A DNA stretch of 64,000 nt, from NCBI GenBank assembly GCA_958450365.1, contig CAUEEP010000908.1, positions 1,154,341-1,218,340 on the forward strand. The letters run 5' to 3'. The notes under the pieces were generated by a model. The model saw nothing but the letters and a program-made list of their open reading frames with translations, did no database searches and was not told the DNA's origin. Position 1 is the first letter of the stretch. Each line of letters opens with the position of its first letter. Shown here one piece after another: positions 45,601-56,300 of this stretch. The stretch is from Mesorhabditis belari. Its lineage: Eukaryota > Nematoda > Chromadorea > Rhabditida > Rhabditidae. The position numbers were made by a program, and so were the translations under genes.

Positions 45601-46247
45601 CATCGAACGCCATCTTTTTTTTGAATTTACCGTCAAATCGGCAGTTTCTTTTGCACCCTAATAGTAAGAAAGAGATCAAGATTTGAAGTTGTGCATTTTA
45701 GGTGGAGTGTTGTTTTTCTAAAGCCAGTCGGAAATCGGAACTCAATCGGATCCACCCTTGACTATCATAGGAAAAAGTAAGGCTACCCTGGCGGTCGGGC
45801 ATACGTTTCGGTGTCGCTCAGTGTTCGCCCGGTAAGCGCGAGGTCGCGGATTTGAATCCCCCGCCGACCATGTTCTGTATTCCCAGCCCCAACGCATAAA
45901 AGGACCAGCGTGTCCAACTGAACACAGCTCTATATCGATAGCATCTCCTATCAAAATCGGTTAACTTTTAACTCAAAATTCTCAGCGATGGGGCTCCGAT
46001 TGGGCTTAACGGTATCTGCCAATTAGAATCAAAAGTATCCCAACCAAACAAGGCATCGCTGAGAATTTTGAGTTAGAAGTTAACTCATTTTGATAAGGCA
46101 CACTATTGGTATAGGACACTTCTAGAGAGTTAAAGATTACCTCAGTTTTTGCTCTTCTCGCAAAAAGAACTTCTGCTGATCTTTTAACAGAAAAGCAGTG
46201 AAGAAAAGAACGAAAAAAGCCAATAAAATGTTGGTATATTTGAACAT
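39671..46247 (-). CDS. DUF268 family protein, 11 exons, 369 aa
   Basis: Hand-spliced exons: 46141-46247, 44915-45104, 44751-44869, 44561-44691, 41146-41228, 40791-40862, 40691-40737, 40584-40646, 40434-40534, 40255-40323 and 39671-39798. Every junction is GT-AG and in phase (1,110 nt with stop). The N-terminus MFKYTNILLAFFVLFFTAFL is a signal anchor, followed by an acidic stem. Family landmarks: EIPDEFWNEYTLFGRIPI, NGAVIGSQRPW, EVFALKAGAASVLTIEY, FDFMISFSSLEHSGLGRYGD, PLDPWGDVREM, WNAHRIYGAIRLPWMI and the C-terminal GIRQPAIVLQKI. DUF268 proteins are expanded in nematodes and the fold resembles Rossmann-type methyltransferases (GSQxPW, D/E-rich loop); activity is unproven. Introns carry a complete Tc3-like element, Tc1 and mariner fragments and tRNA-like repeats. 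Confidence 0.88.
39905..40225 (-). repeat. tRNA-terminal repeat in last DUF268 intron
   Basis: The minus strand reads a tRNA-like module at 39,912-40,005 (cttgatggtttagtgactaa as A box region, gagttcgatcc as B box). It lies beside a block at 40,025-40,220 related to 23,880-24,050 and ends in the caagggaaaggca motif that also terminates the 18,419 foldback. Non-coding. Confidence 0.5.
41737..42330 (+). mobile_element. Tc1-like transposase N-terminal fragment
   Basis: A 196-codon frame begins in AT-rich DNA and becomes transposase-like from GSAILELHRQGQCVSAIARL (first helix-turn-helix). It continues through a GRGRKRTV hinge and a second HTH (VSMRKVARQTGIARESVRI), and ends just after the first catalytic motif HWERILFSDEKLF. 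The second and third catalytic residues are missing, and no matching terminal repeats were found, so this is a dead deletion derivative. It sits antisense in a DUF268 intron. Confidence 0.75.
42580..44122 (+). mobile_element. Tc3-like transposon with ~200-bp TIRs, decayed transposase
   Basis: A whole element of 1,543 bp flanked by TA. Its ends cagtgcgtttcaaattctta / taagaatttgaaacgcactg open inverted repeats of about 200 bp (42,580-42,790 and 43,915-44,122). The interior codes for pieces of a Tc3/Tc1-type transposase: MTHGKLLTDYDKGQINARL, then in another frame RSGSAVRNYVKCEF, a KKPGPKPKLTPRARR linker, the first Asp motif VIFSDEKKWNWDGPNG (43,292), the second Asp motif QYDNPSIHRAG and DVNPIVNLYRILVRA. 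The third motif has Val where the family has Glu (NPIENL), and there are several frameshifts, so it is inactive. It lies in a DUF268 intron, antisense to the gene. Confidence 0.85.
44250..44340 (-). repeat. tRNA-like module
   Basis: The minus strand reads gaccgtgtgggttacgcgtt, a cttccaa anticodon-like loop, then gcaggttcgaatccgtc and gcac. The T arm is nearly canonical, the anticodon stem is poorly paired. Probably a SINE head or tRNA pseudogene. It lies in a DUF268 intron. Confidence 0.45.
45122..45666 (+). mobile_element. mariner deletion derivative with both TIRs
   Basis: Starts tattagggtggtgcaaaaga and ends gtttcttttgcaccctaata, a long inverted pair. The ORF from 45,306 encodes the N-terminal DNA-binding half of a mariner transposase (RHSLCAAFGDG-like SHRSLCAAFGDG, WFQRFREGDETLED, RPEVVNEAKLRD) and then runs straight into the 3' TIR. 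An internal deletion has removed the catalytic domain. Inserted in the first DUF268 intron. Confidence 0.8.
45785..45875 (+). repeat. tRNA-like module
   Basis: ggtcgggcatacg at the 5' side can pair with the 3' cccgccgacca. It contains gtcgctcagtgttcgcc (A-box-like) and ggatttgaatccc (B-box-like, one base off). A decayed tRNA or SINE head in a DUF268 intron. Confidence 0.45.
45960..46105. repeat. short hairpin repeat
   Basis: gttaacttttaactcaaaat tctcagcgatg at the left is repeated inverted as catcgctgagaattttgag at 46,050-46,085, giving a stem of over 30 bp around about 50 bp. Probably a MITE relic in the first DUF268 intron. Confidence 0.6.
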
Positions 46248-48758
46248 TTCGGACAAAGCTTGTAGACAGTTACCTAAAAGTGTTCATTTGTCTTTGAAGA
46301 GAACAAACTTTTGAAATTTGAATGCTGTTGTTAGAGCATGCTTTGAATGCTTTTATCTCTAACAACTTTGCTTTCAACCAAGTTGAGAGCAAAGTTGTTA
46401 GAGATAAAAGACAAAGCATGGGTATGCAAGAGTGCAGGAAATAAGAAATTTTTACGGTTTCAAAAAGAGAAGTGTGGGCAAAGAAGCCGAGAATTTGGTT
46501 CTACTTGGAAATGGCCGAAAAGTTTGATGAAATTCCTCCCCATTCAAATGGATTTCCCCTTTTTTCTTTGTTTGCGCAACTGTTTTCTGACATGAAATTT
46601 ACCTCTGGGAACACTCTGTGAACTTTCTCGGAGAATCGAACTTCATTCTACCAATCATTTAAGTTTAATTGATCTTAAGCTAATACCAGTTAATCTGATT
46701 TTGATTGATATTTGATTGATCTATTGGGTTGGGGAGAATGAGTCGACGCCGAAAATCAAAGAAATTTCTAAAACTTATAGCAGACTTTGTCAAATGATAT
46801 GCGTTGATATCCGTAGAAGGGTAACTAATTCTCTACAAAATAATATTTAAAAGAGAACTCAAACAGCGCCTCAACTCAACAAAGGATCATTTTTTTCACA
46901 AAATCGATAAACTGTCATCTAGAGTAAACGGTTGGAGGGATCTTCCTGAAAATTTGGTAACTTATGTAATTGAGTGTGCTCTATCTTTTTTTATATAAAC
47001 ACCAAAGGAGGTTTATGTGGAAGAAACTGTTCAAGCAATGAGTCGGACTTTTTTGTCATTTTGATTAGCTGTGTTTGCGAATCCATAAAATCCCAAAAAA
47101 GAAAAGCTTTGTGGAATCTCTCAAAAGCCATTTTGTAAAGAAATAGTGGACCATTTTGATGAAACGAAACGTGCATTTAAAGAAGGTTTTATGGGTGCAA
47201 AAAGTTTCTTTAAATTTCGGCGCCGACTCATTCTCCCCAACCCAATAGTATCAGTTAATTTGAGTTTGATTGATATTTGATTGATCTAGTATCCAGTTAA
47301 TCTGATTTTGATTGATCTTAAGCTAGTGCCAGTTAATCTCCATGTTTACTTTCCTTTTTAAAGTTTTTCTTTTTCCCAAAAATCCTTCCCGTTGCCAGGT
47401 TTAGTTTTAGCTTTAGGTTTTCCTTGAGACTAACAAGGGAATGATGATTGGGTCCCGTGGTTTTTTCCGATGATATATAGACCATTCGACGCAAAATTTT
47501 ACGCTAATTCCAATAAAAATTAGCTGCCGGCGCGTAATCACCGCATAGAAGTTTTGAGCCAATTTTTGTAAGCTGATTGAAGGAAAGTAGATACCAGATA
47601 GACGGATGTGGACAGACTCTCATCGCCCTTCATCATTACTCGTATATACAAGGAACAGAGGAAATGGAGAAGAAGATCCTGGCGATGAAGCTTGACAAAG
47701 AAAAGTTGAGCAGATTGTTAAGAAAACCGGAACACTTATAAGAGAAGTCCTTTAGGTCGGCATCTGGGATTGAGCTGAGACTGCCATTCCTCTGACTAGT
47801 CAAGTACGGGATTGGATTTCTTATAGATCTTATAGAATCGGCCATGCTGATCACGAATATGTATATAACTTTTGCCCTCGTTCGCCCAAACGCAAGATAT
47901 TTGGCACGGAAGTTTTAGCAATTACCTTATAAAGTCCCTCACGCGTTGGAAGACAGTGCGACCCTTAATTGTTTTGCCACTGTTTCCAATCCTTTGCTGC
48001 AAAGCTTTTTGCTTTTATGCCACGCTACTAATATTGGGCTGATGCATCATTAACCGCCGTTCCTCTGACTAGTCAAGTTCGGGATTGGATTTCTCGAGAA
48101 CTACTCAACCGATTCTCGTCTTCTTTTTTTATTTTAAAGCTACTTATATCAAAATATTTTTAAGCTACAGAAGGTTTTCGAAAATTTCGTGAAACTTTTT
48201 TATGAGGGTTTGAGGAAAAAGTTGATTTTTGGAAAAATCTCATTTTTGCACAAAAGCGTCTATAAACCAAAAATTTAAAGGTAAACGCCTAGAATGGTTC
48301 AAGAGAAAATTGTAGCTAATGTAAACAACGATTCAATGAGCTATAAATGTGGAGTAGGCGATGTTCCTATCTAAAGAACGAGTTCGTGGAAGTTGACCTA
48401 CTTCGAAAATAGATGGCTTGACTATTTTAGCTCTCCTAGCTTCATAATTGAGTTTTTTGCCAAGAAACTTCGCAATAAAATGCAAAATTAAATTCTGTAC
48501 AAGATTACAACAAAAATTTTTTTGAGATCATGTTTGTTTGTGAGATTTCCAAATCGATTTTCCGAGAAAAGAGCACACGGTTATCTTAATTCTTCAGTGG
48601 TATCAGAATCAATATTGTAAAATTTAACAATGATTGCCACATTTTCGAAACCAAAATTATGGAGGTGTACAAAGCGAAATATATAAAAAATAATTTATTC
48701 TGACTTCGCTCTTTATTGGCGCAGATCACAACTCATACATTCTATCTATTCTAAAAAT
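46248..48758. other. gene-poor spacer upstream of DUF268 gene
   Basis: About 2.5 kb containing the DUF268 promoter and repeats. A mariner-type MITE lies at 46,722-47,250. A run of near-identical short blocks with ttgatattgattgatct/cagttaatctgattttgatt follows at 46,670-46,725 and 47,250-47,340. Pieces of tRNA-terminal repeats are at 47,440-47,640 and 47,830-48,000. No coding gene recognised. Confidence 0.5.
46722..47250. mobile_element. MITE, TIR TATTGGGTTGGGGAGAATGAG
   Basis: attgggttggggagaatgag at the left and ctcattctccccaacccaat at the right are exact inverses, with tcgacgccgaaa/tttcggcgccga continuing the match. About 530 bp with no transposase. The terminal ttgggttgg is shared with the mariner remnants at 31,979 and 52,676. 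Confidence 0.75.
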
Positions 48759-49166
48759 TTTTTTAGTAATTTGGGAAATCGAATAGACATTTTGGCGGAA
48801 ATAAGGAGGAGACGCGTTATGCTTGCCTATGCAAATGTTCGTATGTAAATTTGTCTCGGGAAAGAGAAATCTTTCAGAAGATTCCGTTCAGCGGTTATCC
48901 ATTTTAGTAAAAGATAAATGAGACCAAAAACAAACAAATCAAAACAACCGGCGATAAATAAAAAAGGAAAAGATTTAGAGAACTTCACTAAATTCCTTTC
49001 GATCGTTTCTTTAAACATGCAAGCGATTCTTCTTGATTCGTTTACCCTTCCACGCAGAAACACGACGAAAATGTAATGCAATGTTTGAACAACTTGCATC
49101 CCTTGTAATATTTACATTAGCAACTGTTCGAAACGAATATCTTTCCGTCAAAAAGCAAACCTCGTA
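48759..49166. repeat. 0.4 kb direct repeat, copy 2
   Basis: Direct copy of 38,037-38,445 with a handful of substitutions (for example gaacgttt to gatcgttt). It ends just before the inner edge of the right arm. A second, partial copy of its roughly 90-bp module follows at 49,185-49,275. Confidence 0.8.
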
Positions 49167-49184
49167 TGAAAGAAACGCTCGTAT

Positions 49185-49275
49185 GAAAGAAAAACGAGAC
49201 CAAAGCAAACAAATCAAAACAACCGACGATAAATGAAAAGGAAACGATTTAGAGTATTTCACTCAAATCCTTTCG
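49185..49275. repeat. ~90-bp junction module, right inner edge
   Basis: caaatcaaaacaaccgacga through tttcactcaaatcctttcga. Inverse of 33,755-33,847 and direct relative of 38,190-38,283 and 48,910-49,003. Confidence 0.7.
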
Positions 49276-49379
49276 ATCATTCGTTGTCGAAAAACTCAAA
49301 CCCCGCCCATTATGGGCGGGACTTAACTTTTTGCCTGATAACTTTGCATGGAGATCACATCTTGAGTTTATTTTGGTAT

Positions 49380-49810
49380 CATCCGACGCGCAATTTTATT
49401 CTGCATCGAATGATAGTCAAAATAGTCGAAATCAAAGGGTTGGTTGAGAAAAACACGAAAAAGTTTAAATTACCAACGGCCAAAAAGATCGACAGATGTT
49501 TTCGTTACAAGTCTAAAGCTGATTATTGCCAGAACTGCGAACTTTTCTCCACCTCGTTCTAAAAATACAGTTTAGCACTTTGCAACGCCATATAACACTC
49601 TTCCCAGGCACTTCAATACAAAGGAATTCCATTTGCCGCACTGGATTCCATTACGGCGAGTGAACCCAAAGAAATGAACCTAACTAATCAAAGGTTTCAG
49701 TTTGCTCGACAATTTGGACATCATGCAAATATCCAGAGATGAGATACAGCCCTGGGCGACGACGCGCCGTCCAACGACGAAAAAAGCCAACGGATAGACG
49801 TGGATAAATT
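49380..49810 (+). pseudogene. uncharacterised conserved 3' gene fragment, right arm
   Basis: Mirror of 33,200-33,740. Encodes NFILHRMIVKIVEIKGLVEK, DYCQNCELFSTSF, ALQYKGIPFAALDSITASEP and SLLDNLDIMQISRDEIQPWA. Both arms keep these frames open with amino-acid substitutions (R to K, A to T), which suggests recent common origin rather than selection that can be proved by eye. Confidence 0.35.
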
Positions 49811-50433
49811 TATGAAAAAGCCATAATGTGTACACATAACATAGCTTCAACATGACGTGAACTTTTCAAGGAAATTCTAACTTTTTCAAATTCAAAAAGC
49901 CCAAAAAATGGCCTAAATGCTCCCGATGTTTTGCTAATAATAATAATTTGCTAATAATGACTTCTATCAAAGTAGCCCAAAGCCAACACAGAAATTTACA
50001 ATTTACAAAAGATCGTTTTTTGTTCGTGGATGGGAATTGGCAAACGAGGTGAACTAATTTCCGTAAAAAAGAGGAAAAGTTTAAAAGTGATCGTCAAAGC
50101 GAAAGGATAGCTGTATTCTTACAGTTAGTGGCTAAATCATACATCTTTCAGCCAGCCTAGCTCAGTGCAACGAATGATACTCTGTTCTTGATTGACTACT
50201 CAAAACTGAACTGTAGCCAACCTCCCGATCAGAACAAAGAGGTAGCTTTTGTAAAACAAAAAGATTGGTGGAACTAATGTTAGGAATTATAGTACAATTT
50301 ACTTCAGGTCGTTAGGGATAAGCGACCTTCAGTTTGTACAGCTCCTTTTCCGTTCACTATCAATAATTTAACACGGAATCATCATAAGTGTACTGAGACT
50401 ATGTGAGTGAGATAAAGAGCGGCTTGAGCTTTT

Positions 50434-50736
50434 CTACATCGAACCAGATTTTCCTGATCTAGTCCGATGGGCGGCAATTTTGAGCTCAGCCTCGTCAGGT
50501 GTCATTTCGAGATCAAAAGGGACATAATTCTTGTCCAGCTTGACATCAAAGAAGACAAGTCGAGAGTTTGCGCTTTCTTTTCGAGTTGTTAAATGGGTCG
50601 AAATTATGGCATATAAGGTTGGTTGAAATCGACGAGCAAGTGCAGTTGAGCGGCGGGAGACAAATGCCGGCGAGACGACCGGCAAGTTGAGAACAGGTTC
50701 TGCACGACGTTGCCTAGAAAATAACAAACTTTTCAA
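50434..50736 (-). pseudogene. orphan C-terminal exon, unrecognised
   Basis: A 100-codon frame ending in TAG with GC-richer, coding-like composition: FVSRRSTALARRFQPTLYAI, LVFFDVKLDKNYVPFDLEMT, ending RTRSGKSGSM. An acceptor-like CTAG precedes GCAACGTCG at about 50,714, so it may be a last exon whose upstream part was displaced by the mariner element at 50,800-52,010. Present only in the right arm. No family recognised. Confidence 0.35.
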
Positions 50737-50799
50737 AAAAGGAATCAGACCTAAAAATAGACTGAAAACGAATGAATAAATACATAAACAATTATTAGT

Positions 50800-52010
50800 T
50801 GAAAAAGTTAAACTTTAATTTACTCACAGTGTGTTCATATGTTCTTCCATTTTTTGCGTAGACTTCGGATGCTTGATTCGAAGAATTCGGTGTCCCGCAA
50901 CGCAAAGTAGTCTTGCGCCCAAATTTCGACTTCTTCAGGATCGCTAAACTTTTGATTTGCAAGAGAGTGTTGCATAGACTAGAACAAGTGGTAATCTGAG
51001 GGAGCAATATTAGACGAAGATGGCGGATGAGGCACAAGTTTCCAGCCTAATTCTTCTATGGTGTTTTGAGCCAAGTTTGATGTGTGTACCCGGGCATTGT
51101 CAGCGAGCAAATGGATTTTCCTTGGATCAGCACCTCTTTCTCGTAGAATTTCATCAACTTTCTTCAGCTGTTTGGCGTAGATTTGAAAAGTTATAGTTTT
51201 TGAAGATTTTCGTAATTCAAAATAAACGATTCCTTTATTCCAAAGCCTTCCAATATTCCAAATGGCCGACAGCATAACTTTCTTTCCCTGGAGTTCTGGA
51301 TGTGGTGTCGGAATTGGCCTTTCTCCTTTGCTCAACTATTGTCTTTTGCGTGTTGTATTATTGAAATATGTCCACTTTACGTCCATCATCAACATGCTTT
51401 CAAAAAAGCACTGCACGTAGCCTTTTTAATAGAATTCGAGTCAATAAAACTCGATTCGCTTTGTTTTCAGCGAAAAATTCATGTGGGACCCATTGGCGAC
51501 AACGATTCCTTTTTCCAATAAGCGAAAGCTGTCGAAAAATTGTGCTCGAATCACATTTAAAGTATTCGGCTAACTCGGGCAAAGTTTGAGTTGAATTCAA
51601 CTCGACAATCTCCAGCAACTCCACATTATCGAAGATAACTGGACAATATCCATGAGGCTCATCTTTCAAGCTGTCATCCCCTTCACGAAAACGTCGAAAT
51701 CATTCCTGGCAAGTCCTTTCACTCAAAATATTTTCTCCGAATGCTTCACAAAGATTCCGGTGCGACTTCGATGCTGATTTCTTCATTTTGGGGTCATAGA
51801 GAAAGCACGCCCGCAACATGAGTTTTTGATCCGTCATCTTGTACCTAAGATTACGTAATATTTAATGATAGCAATAGTTGTGAAAATAATTAAAATGAAT
51901 AAGCAGTAATAATACAATATAATTACATTTAAACCAGACCATCACACTTTGGAATAAAAAAAAATTTTCATCCTCGGAAGTAATCCGCAGTTTCTTTTGC
52001 AAGTACCTAA
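50800..52010 (-). mobile_element. mariner transposase pseudogene
   Basis: Minus-strand pieces cover a whole mariner transposase: N-terminal LMLRACFLYDPKMKKSASKS and WFRRFREGDDSLKDE (51,660-51,835 across a frameshift), the HTH TLPELAEYFKCDSSTIFRQL, VPHEFFAENKANR, a first Asp motif MMDVKWTYF, then LSAIWNIGRLWNKGIVYFEL, the second Asp motif HLLADNARVHTS and third motif SSSNIAPSDYHLF, and a C-terminus ending near 50,820. Frame changes at about 51,330-51,400 and 50,990 and a stop at about 51,690 make it inactive. The 3' plus-strand end gtttcttttgcaagtaccta at 51,990-52,010 is a TIR; the other TIR was not found. Confidence 0.8.
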
Positions 52011-52129
52011 TAGCAAAACAAAAAACGTTTCAAAATTAACCCCAGAAAATTCCCAACACGAACTAGAACTGATCAGCAGCCAGAAAACCACTTTCCAGAG
52101 GCATTTTTCTCACGATCATTACAAACTAG

Positions 52130-52665
52130 GGTTTATTAATTACAGTCGTCAAAAAAGTCTTGGCCGGACAGTGTTCACTTGGTCCATCCAAATATATTGA
52201 CATGATCACCTCCAAATATATTGACCACAAATAGTTTTGTGTAGCTTTTTCTAGGTTGTTAAAATGAAGCGTTTAGCTTTTCGATATTCTTTGAACTAAG
52301 AGTTTTATGATCGAAAAACCTTATTTGAGAATGGTTTTTAAAAATCTGTATTTCAAGAATGAATGAAATTCCCATTGAAAACGGTCTCAACTATAATGAA
52401 TCGTCTATTACTTATTTATTACTGAAAGGCCACTGACAGTTTTGAGGCCTTGAACAAAATCTGAGAAAAAGAACTTTAGCCTTTTATGCAAAAGTAGCTT
52501 GAAAATTTTAATTAAAGAGACATCAAAAATCTAGGAATATCATCTTAAAGCTCTCACAAAATACTACAAAAAAATTGGAATCGATTTATTTGAATGCGAT
52601 CGAACGGGAGAAAAATGAGAAAACATTGCCCGGTAAAGACTTTTTTGGCGACCGTATAAAAGCCT
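52130..52665. mobile_element. MITE, TIR ACAGTCGTCAAAAAAGTCTT
   Basis: acagtcgtcaaaaaagtctt on the left is matched by aagacttttttggcgaccgt on the right. No transposase. A further copy of one end, with longer flanking identity (ctcacgatcattacaaact), lies inverted at the window edge (63,885-64,000). Confidence 0.6.
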
Positions 52666-52675
52666 CGAGTAACTA

Positions 52676-53128
52676 TTGGGTTGGTGAATTGAAAACTGTC
52701 GGACTTTGAACTATAATTTATTTAACATAAAACCATGAATTCATTCGAAATAATTTCCATTATTATTGACGACTTCTACCCATTTTACAGGCAATTTGTG
52801 GATTCCTCTTTCGTTGTAGAATTCGAGTTTCTGTGAGAGACAAGTGTGAGACTCAAAAATGGAGGACTGGAGATGTCCCAGCTTGAGCACTTTCTTCAAA
52901 GAAACCCATTTTGGTGTCAATAGAGAAGTTGTAGAGAATCAAAAATTAGGCTTATAGCCAAATTTCCAAAAAGATACACTTAGTAGTTTCGCTTAAAATG
53001 CAAGTTTTGTGAAAATTCGTAAATTTGGCATTTCTTGAAAAACAGCTTTTGAATCGTTCTGAAAATTTGGTTATAAGCTTAATTTTTGATTCTCTACAAC
53101 GCGGTTTTCAATCCACTAATCCAATAGT
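52676..53128. mobile_element. mariner-type remnant, right-arm mate
   Basis: Inverted mate of 31,979-32,500, starting ttgggttggtgaattgaaaa and ending gattgg-type TIR ccactaatccaatag. Shortened relative to the left copy, and its transposase C-terminal codons are more damaged. Confidence 0.6.
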
Positions 53129-53343
53129 GTAAAAACCTGCAGACATTTTGAGTTTCCTTCAGTCCTCAGTCAAATCAATCAGAAAGTGCTCAAATAAATC
53201 GAAAATCGTGTAATGAACGTGGTGGCGAAGGGTTTTGTTTGAGCATCTGCTACATTGAACCCTTTTTCTTTCCTTGTTTTATCTTTTACAGCGTCAAAAG
53301 CTTTCTCATTCAATAACACCATTCGAATAACTCAATAATATTC

Positions 53344-56300
53344 ATGAGTGCCACCCGAGAAATTTATGTTCTTGTCGCTATTTCCATCGTACTTTTTCTT
53401 CAGATTCTTCACATCAAAACTTGTGAGTTTTTTTTCGAAAATTGCTCATGGAAGTCGTTTCAAAATTTTGTGTTTTTGAAAACGTTTTCAGACAATTACA
53501 GCTGGTCAGACTTTTAAAATTAAACTTTAGAGTAATGCTTCATGAAGCTCAGTTATTTGAAAGAAAACTGCTCCAACACTTTTAGTGACAAGAGAAATCC
53601 ACACCAAAGTGTACAACACTCAAAAATCGGTTCCCATATCACAAACAAGGGCTAATCAAAGCCGATCGTGTCGCTTGGATGATGCAGTGCTGGAAATGTA
53701 TAAAATACAAGTGGGTTTTGAATGGGAATTACAGTGAAACGTTATTAGTAAACTACTGAATAAATAAATTTGAATTAAACTCCCAAAGATGGAATATTTT
53801 CACCTTGACAAAACCCAGCGTTCCTTTCGTAGTTTACTGACGAAGTTTCACTGTCCATGTTTTGAATGTCTACATGTCTGTATGACTGACTAACTCATAG
53901 CAAACTTATAGCACGACAAACGAGTCAACTTGATGAAATATGCCGCAAGAGTGGCGGGTGAACAGCGGGGATACGCCAAACTCTACAATGGAATTGTGCC
54001 TGAGGTTGGGTTTTTTTCAAACGTCAAAGTTCTGTTATCAAGGTTTTCTGCCCGAGTCTCGTAAGAATCGGAAATGTGGATGATGGCGGGAAATGGGTGT
54101 GTAATCCGATGGCCATGCCATGTGAGACTTTTTAAACACTAAGGAAAGTATTAGGTTAATGCATAAGCCTTACAATTTTTTTTCCAAACGTCTTTTTAAA
54201 AATAATGCCGCCATCAGCAAAATTTCTGTTTAAACTATTAAAAAGCTTGTTAATAAAAAGTTAATAACATAAAAATCCATTTTTGAACTCACTCATAATT
54301 TATTTTCTCTTAGCCGGCTGTGCGATTATGTCGCTTGGAGTGGCTGGTGATCCGAGTTTTGAGAAGGAGATGCAATTGCTGACAAAACAGAAATGCTCTG
54401 TGCAATCCTACGACAAAGTGAGGGGACTTATTAAAAATTTCATTTTGATTTTTACTCTAATCTAGAGAGATAGAAAATAAAAATTTCCAGAGAGATCCTG
54501 GGCCGGTGATTGAAGGGATGGAAAAGATTAACGCTTTCTTTACGAAGGCTCTCATTTCAGTGAGAGATGATCCCGAGGTTGGTGGCGAACATTTACAGAC
54601 GATCTTGTGGTTAGCCTTGAAAATCAGCAGATTTAACACATTCGCGACAATGCGCCTCACCGGTGGGTCGCACGGTTTTCTCGGTAGTCCCGGTTTCTCG
54701 ACAAAATCATCTAAAAATGGCACTTTGCGGTTTTTGGAGATGGAGACTCCGAATTCGGCATTGTTTTTCCCCTCAAGTATCTCTAAAACACTCTAAAACA
54801 CTTTGTGCCGATACTCTCAAAGTTGGGATACAAATTTTTAGCGACAAACCCAAAAAAATGGCTTTGTCGCGAATGTGTACTACAATCGAACCCTGTTAAT
54901 GACCTATAGACGGGATCCCGGAAAAACCGTTCACTAAAGAGATTTTGCCTTATAAAGCGCCAAAAACACTTAGATTTTACTCTTAAACATGTTTTTCGTA
55001 GTAAAGTAGTATTTCTAACCAAAAAGCACGTCTAGAAGATGTTAAACAATAAATTTCAATGGAAAAATGAGGTTGGGTAAAAAGACAGAACCTCATTAGT
55101 GACTAAACCTAACGACCACTTGATAGTGGCTTTTCAGAGCTCCTCAAAGATAAAAACGAACTTATCTATAACTACTTGTGAGCTATGTTAATATTATAGC
55201 AGAATTTTTCAGTCCCCTTCAATAGTTCTAACGAGTTCACTAATAGTTCCTCGTCTAATAAAGTATACCTAATCTCCCCAGTTTCACAGTGATTCCAAAT
55301 CAATCACTACCAAATCTGTTCTAAAATGGTATAAGCTAAACATTGAGAGTCATTGGAAGAGGGAATTTAAACGATAACAGAGTTGCCTTTCGGTTTATTG
55401 GCTAAGTATTTTAGAGAAACATTTTTTCATTCAAATTTTTTGCAAGTTTACAATGCAAATTGCCATAGTTTACTAACGAGATTCAAAATGGTTCATTTTG
55501 ACATTATAGGGTTTTGTAATATCCGGTCACTCTAGGTTTTTGCTAACGTAATTTATAAGGCGGACGTTCATGAAGGTCCCAAAAATCGGTCACTATCGAG
55601 GTAGTCACTAACGAGATTTGACTGTACTTGATTACTTGACTTGATCCAGCTTTCTGTTAAATTCAGAATAACATTCGCAGCATTCAAGGAGAGATGAAAC
55701 GATTGAACATCGACAGAATCGAGATTTTGAAGATCGATATTGAGGGTTGGTTTGGGGATTTTGCTAGCTGAGTTTATTTCGAAATTTTGACCTGAAACTT
55801 AACCTTTTTGCTCTCACTTGTTGACAACAATTTTCTTCTCGTTTAGGTTCTGAATTTTCCGTGATTCCCGAATTGATTTCAGTGGTCGATATTTGTCAGG
55901 TGACTAATCAAAAAGAGAACATTTTTTAGTCTTATAATCTCGAAAACAATCAATTTGGACACAAAAATGACGTTGTTTCCAAACTTTTGGTTCCATATGG
56001 TACACCTGGATCCAAATAAAACGAAATTTTTAGATTCTAATCGAAATTCACGGTAAACCGAAGAAAGTCATCGAGCTGATTTCGGAAATGGCAAGGAAAG
56101 GGTAAAAAGTTTTTGCAATTAACAAAAGAAAACATCGTGAAATTAGAAAATTCATCATCAATTCTTCATTGTTTCAAAAGAGTCCAAAAAACGTATACGA
56201 TAAATACTGTAATAGTTCCCCACGTTGACCTTGCATAGTCTAGCTTTGAACGTCTTTTTCTCGACACTGGTTTATGCTACAATGCGCGTTTAGGTATCAA

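Noticed and set aside
54560..54650. Extension of methyltransferase exon 6 past 54,559
   Set aside because: Although open, it leads into the palindromic element and has no donor in the right phase; using the GTGAGA donor at 54,560 restores the ALIS-NNIRSI junction.
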